64,000 nt of DNA from Symsagittifera roscoffensis. Its lineage: Eukaryota > Xenacoelomorpha > Acoela > Convolutidae. This document shows, piece by piece, positions 20,598 to 30,796 of the stretch. How positions within the stretch are numbered: position 1 is the first letter of the stretch; every line of letters starts with the position of its first letter. The notes beneath the pieces were generated by a model. The model was not told where the DNA came from, searched no databases, and saw only the letters and a list, made by a program, of their open reading frames with translations. The position numbers were made by a program, and so were the translations under genes. Location of the stretch: NCBI RefSeq assembly GCF_963678635.1, contig NC_087063.1, positions 10,636,386-10,700,385 of the forward strand. The letters are read 5' to 3'.

Positions 20598-21137
20598 TTA
20601 ATCAATACGACTCGGGTGATCCATAGAGCGAACTGTAGATAGCTTGGGTCTTATTTGACTGGAGGTGCAAAAATTAGGAGAATTTGTAGAGAAATTTTCG
20701 ACAAAATTGAGGAGATTCGTTTGTTCGATCGTATTGTTTACAGAGTCAACAGTATTAATAGAAGTATTAGAGTTGTTTAGAGTAGAGTTATGAGTAGTAT
20801 TTTGAGCGACATTAATTGAAGTATTCATATCGTAACTGATTTCTAAGTTGTAAGGTCGGAGACAATGAGTTTGAGCAAAAACTTTTGATTTAGTGTATCT
20901 CATTTGCATACTGTGCTGTGATTGGTCGAGAGTACCGGAGCATGAAGCGTCGATCTCTCGCGACGATGATATATACTCATGATTTTGCATACGAGCATAT
21001 GATTGGCTGGTTGACTGAGAGCATGAACTGACGCCCTCTAGTGGCGAGGAGTTACGACGATTAATTAGCATATACTTTTGAGATTGGTTAACAGATTGAG
21101 TACTGTTTACGTCGCCCTCTAGAGACGACGAACTGAA
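20598..21137 (-). pseudogene. Ty3/Gypsy spacer between RNase H and integrase, Ser/Asn/Thr-rich
   Basis: In frame with RNase H after a TAA at 21138-21140. The peptide contains diverged tandem units of about 27 residues (NQSQKYMLINRR, then SSPLEGVSSCSQS; SQSYARMQ; DQSQHSMQM). At DNA level the word GATTGG recurs at 20920, 21001, 21082, 21154 and 21240, i.e. 81, 81, 72 and 86 bp apart. An Asn/Thr-rich run follows to a stop at 20598. No domain is recognised. It may act as a linker, or be a degenerate insertion. Confidence 0.6.
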
Positions 21138-21140
21138 TTA

Positions 21141-22733
21141 TTTGCCACAATGTGATTGGTCAGATGAATCAAACGTTGAATGGTCTGTTGTATTAGTTAA
21201 GAGGTAGCTAATGTTGCCTCCAATTTCACCAAACCATCTGATTGGTCGAAACTCGTTATAGATTGAAATGTGCCCCACCGGCACTAATTGAGGTTTGTAT
21301 TTAGTACTAATCAAATTTAAAGCATTGTGAAAAGCTTGAATAGATTTAATGACAAATAATTCGTCATGCGATGATGGCAACGGTGCTTCAAAAGTCGGAT
21401 ATCTAGACAAATAATCGACGATGCCTAGGCAGGAACCGGGTATATGTTCGATTTGATAATCGAACGGAATGAGGCGGTCCACCCAGCGAGAAAGTCGTGA
21501 CTGATAAGATTTTTTACCATACGTTTCATTGAGGGCGGAAATGATGGCCTTATGGTCGGTTAGAATAATAAATCGTTTACCAAGTAAATATGTACGGAAA
21601 TGTTTGCACGACCATACAATAGCCAGAAGCTCTAGCTCATTGGTACTATACTTGATTTCCGCGGAGTTTAGAAACCTAGAGGCAAACGCAATCGGGGCCC
21701 AAACATTTGGCTCTACTTCTTGTTCCAAACAGGCCCCCAACCCGCTATGACTTGCGTCACATTTAACTCGCGAAGCTTTCGAAGCATCGTAGTGAAACAA
21801 ATTAGGGATGTTTGCGATGAGGTTTAAGATCTTTTGGAGCGCAATAGTTTGCTCTCCCCCTCACAGGAAGGATTTCTTATTCTCCGTTTTTAGCGAAGCT
21901 CTAAATGCGACTGTATATTTGTACAAATCCGGAATGAAACGTTGAAGATGATTGAGCGTACCCATGAACGATCTTAACTGTTTAAGAGTTTTGGGTGGCA
22001 ACAGGGATTTGATTGCCTCTATTTTTGAGAATTTCGGAGCGTAACCGTTTTCATCGATTTCATAACCTAACCAGACTAGTTTATTAACTGAAAACTCACA
22101 TTTACTAAGTTTCAACGCCCATCCTTCTTCATTCAATCGACTCATGACTCTTCCAACTAGTACATTATGATCTTCAACTCTTCCTTTAGTGACAACCAGT
22201 ATATCATCGAGGTAACAGATGACACCTTCCAACCCTTGTAACGTACAGTCCATCGCTTTCTGAAATTCCGTAGGCATGTCCGTCAGTCCGAAGAAACCAG
22301 TCTTGAATCGATATGTGCCTGTTGCCTCTCCGCAAAAAATACTAAAGTTACAATGACTACTGGTTAGTTCCGATAAAGGGAGTTGACTGAAAGCGTATTT
22401 AAGGTCAAGAGAAGGAAACCACACCTCCCCAGGTGTGTCTCTAGTTATAATTTGAGCCGCCGAGTCGATTAATTCGTGCATATTAGGCATTTGATATTTG
22501 TTTTGCCAGATTTGGGCATTCATGGGTTTAGCATTCAGCGCGAGTTTTATAGACCCGTTTTTCTTTGCTGTTAGGACTATGGATGCAATGAAATGATCTG
22601 TAGTACACTTTTCTAACATTTCAATGTGCTTGTCTTTAATTAATTTCTTAATCTCAGCCGTGACCCGATCTTGCAAATGTATAGGGACTTTTCGGCCTTT
22701 AACTTGTCTGGGTAACAACGGATCTTTAAAATT
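21141..22733 (-). pseudogene. Ty3/Gypsy reverse transcriptase and RNase H
   Basis: RT carries SLDLKYAFSQLPL with the first catalytic Asp, FGLTDMPTEFQ, and an intact YLDDILVV box. After the connection domain an in-frame TGA (21858-21860) falls where relatives have Trp in SFLWGG. The frame then continues into RNase H with VKCDASHSGLGACLEQ (first Asp), a TNELELLAIVW segment (Glu) and ILTDHKAI (Asp), and the chromo-proximal HIPGSCLGIVDYLSR. The catalytic residues look intact. The nonsense codon and the shift into protease near 22733 are the defects. Confidence 0.88.
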
Positions 22734-23940
22734 TATGGCTTTTTGACCTCCCCAGTCTGCTGAATATGTTAGGGTACCTTTTGATAAAATAATCCCTCCA
22801 GAACTTTGAGGTCAGGTCCAATTCCTCATCTTCCTCCGCGTAGCTAACATCTGCCGGTCTGCGTTGCACCGTTTCAATTCCTAACTTCTCATGAAGGTTC
22901 AAACCGAGTAAATTTCGAGTACGGTTTTCGGAGACCAAGAAACACGCCTTCTTGATTTTCCATCCCTTCGATGTAATAGGGATTTCCAGAGAACCAAACA
23001 ATTTAATTGGTTTCTTGTTATAGTCGACATAAGTAACGTCTAAAAGGGGTCTCGCGATGTCCTTAAATTTAATGTTGGGAATCCGCTTCATGAGTATATC
23101 CGCCGTTTTCTTGTTTAAAAAAGATACGGGACTGCCAGTGTACACCGTAGAATAGAAGAAAGAATTACTGGATCGTAATTGAATACTGAGGCTCCTTGGT
23201 TGTCCTCCCGCTGTCTTTAGAAGTTCCACATTGTTAATCTGCACAACGTCTATCGCCATGACCCCATATTCCGGCTCGGTGTCACCATTTACGTCAATTA
23301 AATTACACTCTTGATCTGTAGACATCTCTTCATTTTGTACCATGTTAACGCGTCGTCTCGTAGTGTTACACACCTTAGCAAAATGACCCTTCTTTTTGCA
23401 AGCATTGTAAGTAGCTTCTCTAGCCGGGCACGACCGGCGATGTTCCAAAGAAAACGGGTTGCCACAAAAATAACATGGTTTATTTTGATTTTGTCGTTGG
23501 TTAGGACGATTTACACCACCTCTACGGCTGCTATTTCCTTGATTCTTAAATTGTTGTACTGACGAAGTTGGTTCCTGCTTGACTCGATTAGAGTTTGTAA
23601 TATTAAAAGTAGCGTTGTTATGTGGGAGCAATTTTTGGAATTGTTCTGATGTTTTAGCCCCTTTTTCGTACTCCAAAGCCAGTTGTAGAGTATCATCAAG
23701 GTTAGCTTTTGCTCTGATTAGTTGCCTCTGAACCTCCACATCGCGAATGCGGCCAATGAACAAATCTTTCAAAGTTGCTATTTCCTGATCAATCGGCCAA
23801 TTACATAACGCAGTTTGAGCGCTAAGTCGGGCGTAAAATGATGAGAATGAGTCATTATCTTGCATGAAAATTGTATTGTACAGCTTAATCCTTACGACTG
23901 TGTAATCCCGCTCTGCCTTGAAGACATCCTCACAACACTA
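22726..23940 (-). pseudogene. Ty3/Gypsy gag C-terminal, zinc knuckle and protease
   Basis: It begins after a frameshift near 23940 with EDVFKAERDYTVVRIKL, a capsid-like helical region (SFSSFYARLSAQTALCNW). A nucleocapsid with CYFCGNPF and CKKKGHFAKVC follows; in the second knuckle the first Cys position is Tyr (TYNAC), so the CCHC is incomplete. The aspartic protease site reads VYTGSPVSFL where the family has Asp-Thr-Gly-Ser, so Asp is Tyr, and ends with NLLGLNLH. Both substitutions are single-base changes and should inactivate the domains. Confidence 0.82.
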
Positions 23941-24409
23941 TGAAAATCTCTGAATGAGCTAGTATTGAGGTCCAAATGAGAGTAAGAATCCGAAAATCAT
24001 TTTTTCCCTCATTTCCCAGTGCGAGGAAAAGTCGCGATTTCAAACGCGCCTCTGCCTTATGGTAACACCAGTTATGTACAATGCGAGGTCCTTTTCTTCT
24101 CCTCTCTTGGTTGTACTCATCGATTCTTCTATTAGCTGCTTCATTTCGGAGGTTCCTATTGGCTACCTCTGCTGCGTTCTCATCAGCATTCGGTGCTTCG
24201 GGCTTCGGGTAAGGTTCATCCACTAACTCTGCTGGGGCAACTTGTAACTCTCCCGGTGAAATGTTGTCTTTGAGGCTCACCGCCAAGAAAAATTGTCCCA
24301 CCCAAGTCTCCCAAATGAAAGGTGGGTTAACCGATTTTCTCGCCCAAAATGGTGGTATTCCGAGTAGGTCAGTCCTGTCTTCATTCACAGGAACTGCTGG
24401 CTGCGCCAT
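23930..24409 (-). pseudogene. Ty3/Gypsy gag N-terminal part
   Basis: 159 codons from ATG at 24409 (MAQPAVPVNEDRTDLLGI). PPFIWETWVGQFFLAVSLKD resembles the start of the Gypsy gag capsid helix region. A basic segment (NQERRRKGPRIVHNW) follows, then NDFRILT before the frame is lost near 23940. The ATG overlaps the LTR/PBS junction: its A is the last base of the LTR and TG are the first two bases of the PBS, leaving no leader. Translation could instead start further in, but no other strong ATG is close. Confidence 0.75.
24390..24408 (-). promoter_or_regulatory. Ty3/Gypsy primer-binding site
   Basis: Minus strand TGGCGCAGCCAGCAGTTCC immediately follows the 5' LTR; it starts with TGG, complementary to a tRNA CCA end. 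The matching tRNA cannot be named from the window. Confidence 0.7.
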
Positions 24410-24745
24410 TAGATTTCCCTCAGTTAGAGTAGGGAAAACGATTTTGTAAAATTCAGATATTGAATTATATATGATATAAATATAGATAGAATAGAGTAAA
24501 GAATAAATGATTATCGAATCCAGAATTGAATGTATTGTTTTAATGTTTAATGTTTATGACTAGATTTCACACTTAAGGCTTTCGCAAATGACAGCTTCAG
24601 ATTCTCAAGTGACAAACGATTTAGCTGGTGAGATTTGTCCTTGAATCAATTTACTGCACTTTAAGTAGGAAATTAAGATATAGTTAGATAAGACAATACA
24701 TAAGTAAATAGAATATAATGAGGTACCAAAGGTCGCCTCATGACA
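24409..24745 (-). repeat. Ty3/Gypsy 5' LTR
   Basis: 337 bp, same length as the 3' LTR and about 99% identical. It contains an AATAAATG poly(A)-type signal on the plus strand only, so transcription signals on the minus strand are not obvious. It is followed by the TACCT target duplication. Confidence 0.95.
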
Positions 24746-24750
24746 TACCT
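24746..24750. repeat. target-site duplication of the Ty3/Gypsy element, right copy
   Basis: TACCT, identical to 17703-17707. Confidence 0.85.
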
Positions 24751-24939
24751 AAAAGTTTAATTCTTTTAAAATCAATCTAATTTATCAAATTAAAAAGGTT
24801 AGCATGTCAGCACGGCACATTTTTACAAAACAATTTGTTTCCAATAATCAAAAACTCTGGCTTTTAAACCCTCCTCAAACTAGCAATATGCCAACATTGA
24901 TCTATGCCAACAGCAATTAAGCCTGTTGAGTGTAAGTAC

Positions 24940-25205
24940 AAGCAGATTTAGGGGGCGGATTTAGGGGGGGGGTGGCAGACGCTCTTTTTCCCTTCAGGAA
25001 TTAGACCCCTCAACAACCAAAGGGTCTCCCCTGTGGTATTTCTGTGACATTCATTTCCATGGCCGTACAACCCTATAAAGGTGCTCGCGGTAACAAAATA
25101 TTCTATTTTTGAACAGTAGCGCGCGGCGATAAAACGAATTTTTTGCTCAAAATTTTCCAAAAAAGGATGCAAAACGGCTTTTTTCATCGGTTTTTTTTTT
25201 CAAAA
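24940..25205 (+). repeat. dispersed G-rich-ended repeat (family D), partial
   Basis: GATTTAGGGGGCGGATTTAG is followed by a G run and the AACCAAAGGGTCTCCCC landmark, then TTCCAAAAAAGG. The right end is missing. The minus-strand ORF 24948-25187 is a shadow. Confidence 0.65.
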
Positions 25206-26662
25206 ACTTGAAACACAAAGATTCATTCTTCTTGAGTCATTTACGATGACATTTTATCTTCAAAGACACCTGTCGAAAACTTTGATCGAAAAATGGCGTA
25301 GTAACATAACTTTTTGTTTGTTGCATTTTGATCAACCGTGAAACATAAGCAAAAATCTCAGTCAGATATCTTCTGTGGTTTCAGGAAAAACGGCATCAGC
25401 TTGAAAAAATTTACTGGTTCATTTTAACAACTGAAAACAAAATTGCAAAACTAATTCAATCATCGGTGGCATCTGATATCTCTAAAAATTGTTACTCCCC
25501 CTGTTGAGGTTGTCAATTTCCGAATCGACCGTATGGGTCGAACAATGTCGTCTCTCGAATCTGCATGTCGAACGATGTCTGTTATCGATTTTGCCTGACT
25601 TTGGTGGACCCTATTCGACTCAAGTATCGACCGTGGTCGATTTATGTGTCGACTCTGGTCAACCTTAATTTTTTTGACTAATATAATTTCGTCGGTGACC
25701 AGGCATCGTTCAACTCATACGGTCGATACATAAAACGATCTTTTCAAACCGGGTTATAAAATTTTTAGAGAAAAAATCAGAGCCAATATTCGGAGTTCCT
25801 AAACATAGAAATCAGTGGCGTGCGTATAAGTTTTCTAGGAGGGGCGGTTTTCGGAGCTCTCCAAAAATACAAGAAAAACCCTGTTTTGAGTGAAACTTCC
25901 TGCGCCGCAGGCAATTTTTAAAAAAAAAAAACAGGCTAAAAACGATGTTTTGAAAAAGTTAAGGGGCAAGGGGCGTAAAAAGTATCGAAAATACCCTACA
26001 TTTGAAAATTGTATGGCACACTTAGAAAAAAATGTATGAGACTTATACATAGTGCACCGTCACCTTATATTCACAATCAGCTTGACAACCGGAGCAAAAG
26101 GCTTTTTAGATTTTAATTTTTGTCAAAGTGAATGTAAATTGAATTAGCAATGTTCCGAAACTTTTCTTCTGTTTGCATGCCGTTGTGATTGATAATTCTA
26201 GTTAATTAAAGGCGGTGAAAACAGATGCCACAGGCTGCAAAAAACGCCGAAAAAAGATTATGCATTGGTTGCTAAGTTTAACTTTTCCTGTTTCCTTAAC
26301 TAATTGGTATCTAAAACGCTTTCATCTAAACTCATTTCTGATGCCTTTCAACAAAAAATAGAGCCAACATTAATCGAAATTCTTACTTGTTTTTTTAACA
26401 TCAATTCTGCAGTTGATTTGACTGTTGGTAAAAGTATGAAAGATGGGTCCTATAAATAACTGAAAACAAAAATGGGGAAAAACCATCAAAAATTAAATTA
26501 TTTTCAAAATTTAGTTTAAAAAAGTTGTGCCGAAAATTAAAATGCTAAATAACTATTCTAAATTAAAACTTTCCTGTGTTTTTTTTAAAATTTAGATGGA
26601 CATTTTAAACTCGTTTTTAAATGTTTATGGGGAACATTTCTCAAACTTTTACCTTGTGTCAG
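25206..26662. other. intergenic stretch between the Gypsy element and host gene 2
   Basis: It holds a TCGA-rich cluster at 25500-25730 with partly inverted copies of TGTCGAACGATG, and a reverse member of family D at 25815-26010 (TGCGCCGCAGGCAATTTTT). The open frame from 26596 is AT-rich and probably intronic or untranslated. No other gene was seen. Confidence 0.5.
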
Positions 26663-26800
26663 CAGTTGACGTCGAAATGGATTCGAATGAGAAAGACTTT
26701 GAGCACAAACGGAAGAGCCAGTCTCTCAAAGTTCCCCTCTCGGAGAGGCCGAGCAAGGTAGGCGGCGGTTTCATCGGCCTCGCGGGAGAGTCAAGTGCAG
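26663..26800 (+). CDS. host gene 2, exon A (likely contains the start codon)
   Basis: An acceptor-like TACCTTGTGTCAG precedes 14 nt and then ATG at 26677. From there 41 codons are open (MDSNEKDFEHKRKSQSLKV, then ERPSKVGGGFIGLAGESSA), leaving one base before the near-consensus donor GCAG|GTAAGT. GC content rises sharply at 26677. A frame from an earlier ATG (26596) is in phase but AT-rich. The AG just upstream of the start would suit either a 5' UTR intron or spliced-leader trans-splicing. The product begins hydrophilic and Ser/Lys-rich and is not recognised. Confidence 0.68.
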
Positions 26801-27561
26801 GTAAGTCCAAACCATTACCAACAAAACATCAATTATTTTTGCATGTCGTGGTTCATGATTCTAGTGAATTAAAAGCGAACTATTAAGTTTATTTTTGTCA
26901 TGAGTGAAGCAACATTACCCAGCCAAAAAAAAGCCAAAAAATTGCATGTACTTCATAAGGGAAGCCGCTAGAATGGGTATCCGTGTTGAGCTGACCAGCT
27001 CGTAACTTGGTCCTTTCTTTTGTGGATAAATCGTCCTTATAGTTATGTGTCGTTTTAGCACACTCAAATTCTCCCACTCAAGCTGATTATCACCGACACT
27101 CAAAATGATTTTTTTCCGATAACTTTTTCTAGATAGCCGAAAGCTTGAAGTAACTTTAAAACGAACTACCATTCCTCGCATTTTTTCAGGGAATCACCCA
27201 TAGTAAGTAAAGCTGGAATCACTTTATTATTAGCTTGAACTTTATCCCTGGATGCAGCATTAGTTCGGGTAACCTCACAGCAGAAAATCAGAACCGCTTT
27301 ATAAACCATTTTAAAAATAGTGTGCTAAAAACTGCAGGCACTCATTGATGATTTCTCGAGACTTTGGTCGAGCAACATATGGTACTGAAAACCAATTCAA
27401 TTCAAGTATCGCCAAAAAGCTGCTAATGATTGCGGGTACTGAAAAAAAAATGGCGTGTTGAAGTTTTTTTTTCAAGACTGTCAACGAGGTGCTGAAAACA
27501 AAACATTGATTCTCGATAATTTGACGCATGAAACTTGAAAAGGGTAATCTGTTCTATTCAG
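26801..27561. other. intron 1 of host gene 2
   Basis: AT-rich with no coding signal. Minus-strand frames at 26915-27181 and 27311-27529 were considered and not supported. 26940-27060 resembles 6840-6960 and is probably a shared old repeat. Confidence 0.5.
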
Positions 27562-27704
27562 CTACTAGCGCAACCTCATCCGGTGGTGTGAAGGGAGGGG
27601 ATGCAGGTACCAGTGGGGGGATTGATTCGGACAAGAAGATGAAGACTAATCTGGTGAAGAGGCGCTTTATGGGACTGAAGATGCCAGACAAACAAAACGA
27701 AAAG
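27562..27704 (+). CDS. host gene 2, exon B
   Basis: The acceptor is CTGTTCTATTCAG and the donor GAAAAG|GTAATA. Two bases complete the codon from exon A, then 47 codons are open: a Gly/Ser-rich linker (TSATSSGGVKGGDAGTSGG) followed by a basic stretch (KKMKTNLVKRRFMGLKMP), ending in phase 0. Low-complexity plus basic sequence suggests a disordered cytosolic segment. GC-rich relative to the flanks. Confidence 0.78.
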
Positions 27705-28440
27705 GTAATATTTTAATTTTTGTACAAGATGATTTTCAAGTAGCCTTACTTAAAAACATACCGACGCAATTTCGCCTAATGAAGCCTATATCTTCCTGTA
27801 TTTCTTATTCTACGCAACGGTGGGTTAAAACTTTTCTCAAATAGTACTGACTCTCGATAAATTGTCCAATATTTCTTTGATTTTTTTTTAATCGACCAAA
27901 AATATTGTTTGAGCTTTCTGAAACCATTTAAGCTCTCTAACTCCTGAAGTGGAAAAGGACCAAGACTGCTTACGCTTCTTGGTTGAGAAAATGAAAGTGT
28001 TTCTCCTTAAACATATTTTTTCAAATAAAAATAATTAACTTAAAGATCTCATAAATTTGGAACAACTTGAGCGGAAGTTATAAATTAATAATTTTCGTCA
28101 CTTACTGCACGCTGGTTTGACTTTAATTGTGATTCCTCTATATTTTCAAAGTTTGGCCAGCCGCACGCGCAAAACTGAATTAAGAAAAGACAAAACTTAC
28201 ATTGGGCTAACATCACTATTAACTATAACTAAATCCAACAATGAAATAAATACGGTGTGTCCTCTCGCACCTACCGTTTGAAACTTTGAACAAAATTAAT
28301 TTCTAGCTGCCCGGGTTGAGGCTGTTAAATATGGTAATAATTTGTGTATTGGCCGACTTGAAATTTTTTTCTGAAATTTTAGAATTTTCCAGTGGCGTTC
28401 CTGAAAGATGGAGGAATATAATGTATGAATTTTTTTTCAG
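27705..28440. other. intron sequence of host gene 2
   Basis: No coding signal was recognised. Confidence 0.5.
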
Positions 28441-28641
28441 TTAATCCAGTCAACCAGAATTGGGCTTTCAGAAATCTCAAAAAAGCTGAGACAATGGAAA
28501 AGAATGTTGACCGATAGAAAAAAATGCAAACAACGAATTTGTAAAAAATGCGAAATTGAGGTCGGGCTTTGGAAAAAAAATTACAACAGTTTAAACAAAA
28601 CCTCATTATATATCTGCGCAAAATGTACAGCAAAACTTTGA
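28441..28641 (+). CDS. possible alternative terminal exon with two CxxC pairs
   Basis: Directly after a strong acceptor (ATTTTTTTTCAG), 66 codons are open in phase 0 to TGA at 28639-28641: LIQSTRIGLSEISKKLRQW, then CKQRICKKCEIEVG, then SLYICAKCTAKL. The two CxxC pairs about 22 residues apart could form a zinc ribbon. The phase matches exon B, so it could be an alternative 3' end of host gene 2. The A-rich composition means a chance frame is quite possible, and no poly(A) signal was checked with confidence. Confidence 0.28.
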   Translation, partial: LIQSTRIGLSEISKKLRQWKRMLTDRKKCKQRICKKCEIEVGLWKKNYNSLNKTSLYICAKCTAKL

Positions 28642-29470
28642 TGTGCAGCTATAATTATTTTCTGGAAATAATGTTTTTTGGGTGTTGTACAAATGTCCAT
28701 TTAGCAAAAAGGCACTGCTCTGGTTAAAAGCTCTCCATCATTCGGTACCTCCCTCGTGAGAATTTTCAGGTTTCCAACAAGATCAAACGCTCGTAGACCT
28801 TGATAATTCCGACTGCATTTCAACTTAAATTGAGTAGTTTATATGGCAATAACTGATAAATTTTTCAAAAATGCAAACTTTTTGGAGTTTTTTGTTTTGA
28901 GCATCATCCCGCCACACGCTATGCTAATTTCATAGTGATACTTTTTGCACTGAGCAAAGTATTCATTAGACCAACGGGATTTCCTCAATCCAATCTGGAA
29001 CAACTTCAAGGCGATTAAACCTCCGCTTACAGTTAATAGCAGGAAATATACGCACGATAATTGTACCAAACTGGCCAATTTGGCAAATTTTAAAACCACA
29101 TGGTCTACCAAAAATGATCAGATATAAAAAGTAATTATTAAACCTGAACTCAAGACAACAATTCTTTTCGAAGATGTGAAAAATTTTAGCTGAAAAATAT
29201 CTAGTTAAAATTTCAAAATTGTCAAGGACGCGTATAAGCAAATTAAATAAGATACAAGTAGAGAAAGAAGAAATGTTTTTCACATCGGTTAAAAACAAAT
29301 TGGATGCAAATGTTAATAAAAGTTTATTTGTAAATTGGTAATCTTTTGAATATATTTTTATATATTTGAAAATATATTGGTCGCAGAAGATCGGTTTTCC
29401 AATTACCCAACTCATAGGTAGATACCCATCCAAAGTGGCCATATCAATCACTTTGTGAAGCGGATTATAT
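28642..29470. other. intron sequence with MITE remnant
   Basis: 28970-29150 contains an inverted fragment of family H (AATTGTACCAAACTGGCCAA). The overlapping minus-strand ORFs 28839-29451 follow it and are not considered genes. Confidence 0.5.
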
Positions 29471-29479
29471 TGATTAATA

Positions 29480-30775
29480 GAATTTCATGGAAAACTAGAT
29501 GCGGCCAACACAAATATTAACGCGAAAAAATTTCAATTATACTGCAAAGAAATCAACAGTAAGCTACTGTTTGCACCGTTAGACGACCATGAGGCAATCG
29601 ATTGGCTAGAACGCTTAATCTAAACATTGTTGGTTATGCTAGAGATAGTTAAAGTTGACCCCAGGAAAAAAACATACAAACTAGAGTCAGATGTTTATTG
29701 AAAACTCTACAAAAAAACCAACACCCGAAAAATATCTGTCAATTCTAAATACACATAGGCAGGCGTTCAAATATGGCAACATCAAGTCTATCAACAAAAA
29801 GTAGCAAAAACAACCTAAACTAACACAATGAAAAAACTGAATACGATGCCAGACAAGCAGGACCTAGAGAGACTGCGACTGACATCAGAACAGATACTAG
29901 AACAGAACTGCTGGTCGGAGGACGAGGTCACCATCAAGCGCCGGGAATTAAGGGGATGGTTCCGGAACTCATTAAACTGGACACTGAGTAGACCAGACAA
30001 CGAAAATTTCCACTAAGAATTAAAGAGACAAAAAACATATAAAAAATTGAGAGAACGTATTCAGCAAGTAGCAAGGAAAGCAGTTAGACCAGCACAAAAA
30101 TTTAAAAAACCCACATTATTTCAACAAAAGTATGAATCAGAGGCGGGCAAATTTTAACGTACACACAATACACAGCTTGAGGACAAACAATCGGAAAACA
30201 GCCCAGACAAATTCGAAACAGTGATTTTGCGTTCGTACCAAGCCCAAAACTCTACAGGAACTCTCGCTTCAAAAATTTATTTGACTTTGCAGCGTACAAA
30301 TCTGCCCAAAAATGTAAAAACCAATTCCAAATGATACCAGCAAAGAAACAATCACGCAGAAATAAAAAGCAGCAAGCTCGGGTAGCTGAAATGGACGTCG
30401 GAACAACCGCGTACAAAGAACGGAAAAAAGGTTGCAACAAGGAAGCTTAAAATCAAAACAACATGGCAAGCGAACAGAAGGAGTACCACAACCAAGGGTG
30501 ATCATTATCAGTATGCCATCGCCTTCGTCCTCGGAATCAGATGTATCAACTTCGTCATCTGAAAAGAAACCACTATCCGAGAAACTGGACGTGAAGAAAT
30601 TGCTTCTGCCCACAAGAACTTCACCCTACTCGACACGCAATCAATCAAGCAACCTCGGGGCCTATTTTAGTAATGCCATACCAATTAAGGCCATCGATAA
30701 CAACAGAAAGGGGGAGACACCTAAACGGACACCATCAAAAGAGGCGCCTTCTTCAAAGGAGACTATGGGATTTTG
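29480..30775 (+). pseudogene. decayed A-rich ORF, possibly gag of a retroelement
   Basis: One frame can be followed through several stop codons: GKLDAANTNINAKKFQLYC, then FAPLDDHEAIDWLERLI, then after stops MPDKQDLERLRLTSEQILE, then ELRGWFRNSLNWTLSRP, then ELKRQKTYKKLRERIQQ. Other frames continue with FVPSPKLYRNSRFKNLFDF and, from 30432, a Ser-rich segment (MPSPSSSESDVSTSSSEKK) to TGA at 30776. The A-rich plus strand and hydrophilic, Lys/Arg-rich product resemble retroelement gag proteins, but no zinc knuckle or other signature is visible. A TGTCATCCG sequence and an AATAAA follow (30797-30838), which could be an LTR. It lies within an intron of host gene 2. Confidence 0.45.
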
Positions 30776-30796
30776 AAAATTTTTGAGAGCTCCCGA

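Larger units (their letters stand above)
17708..24745 (-). mobile_element. complete Ty3/Gypsy LTR retrotransposon
   Basis: A 7038-bp insertion with 337-bp LTRs differing at about four positions, so integration was recent. In minus-strand order it holds the PBS, gag, zinc-knuckle/protease, RT, RNase H, a spacer, integrase and a long C-terminal tail, then the PPT. The order protease-RT-RNase H-integrase is that of Ty3/Gypsy. Despite the young LTRs the polyprotein is broken by frameshifts near 23940, 22733, 20242 and 19905 and by stop codons at 21858-21860 and 21138-21140. This copy therefore probably moved with proteins supplied by another copy, or some of the breaks are sequencing errors. Confidence 0.95.

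Noticed and set aside
18192-20642. Plus-strand ORFs across the integrase region (for example 20172-20642, 156 codons)
   Set aside because: Antisense shadows of the minus-strand Gypsy pol, whose domains are clear.
28839-29451. Minus-strand ORFs of 90 and 161 codons
   Set aside because: They overlie a family H fragment and AT-rich sequence, with Phe/Ile-rich products and no domain.
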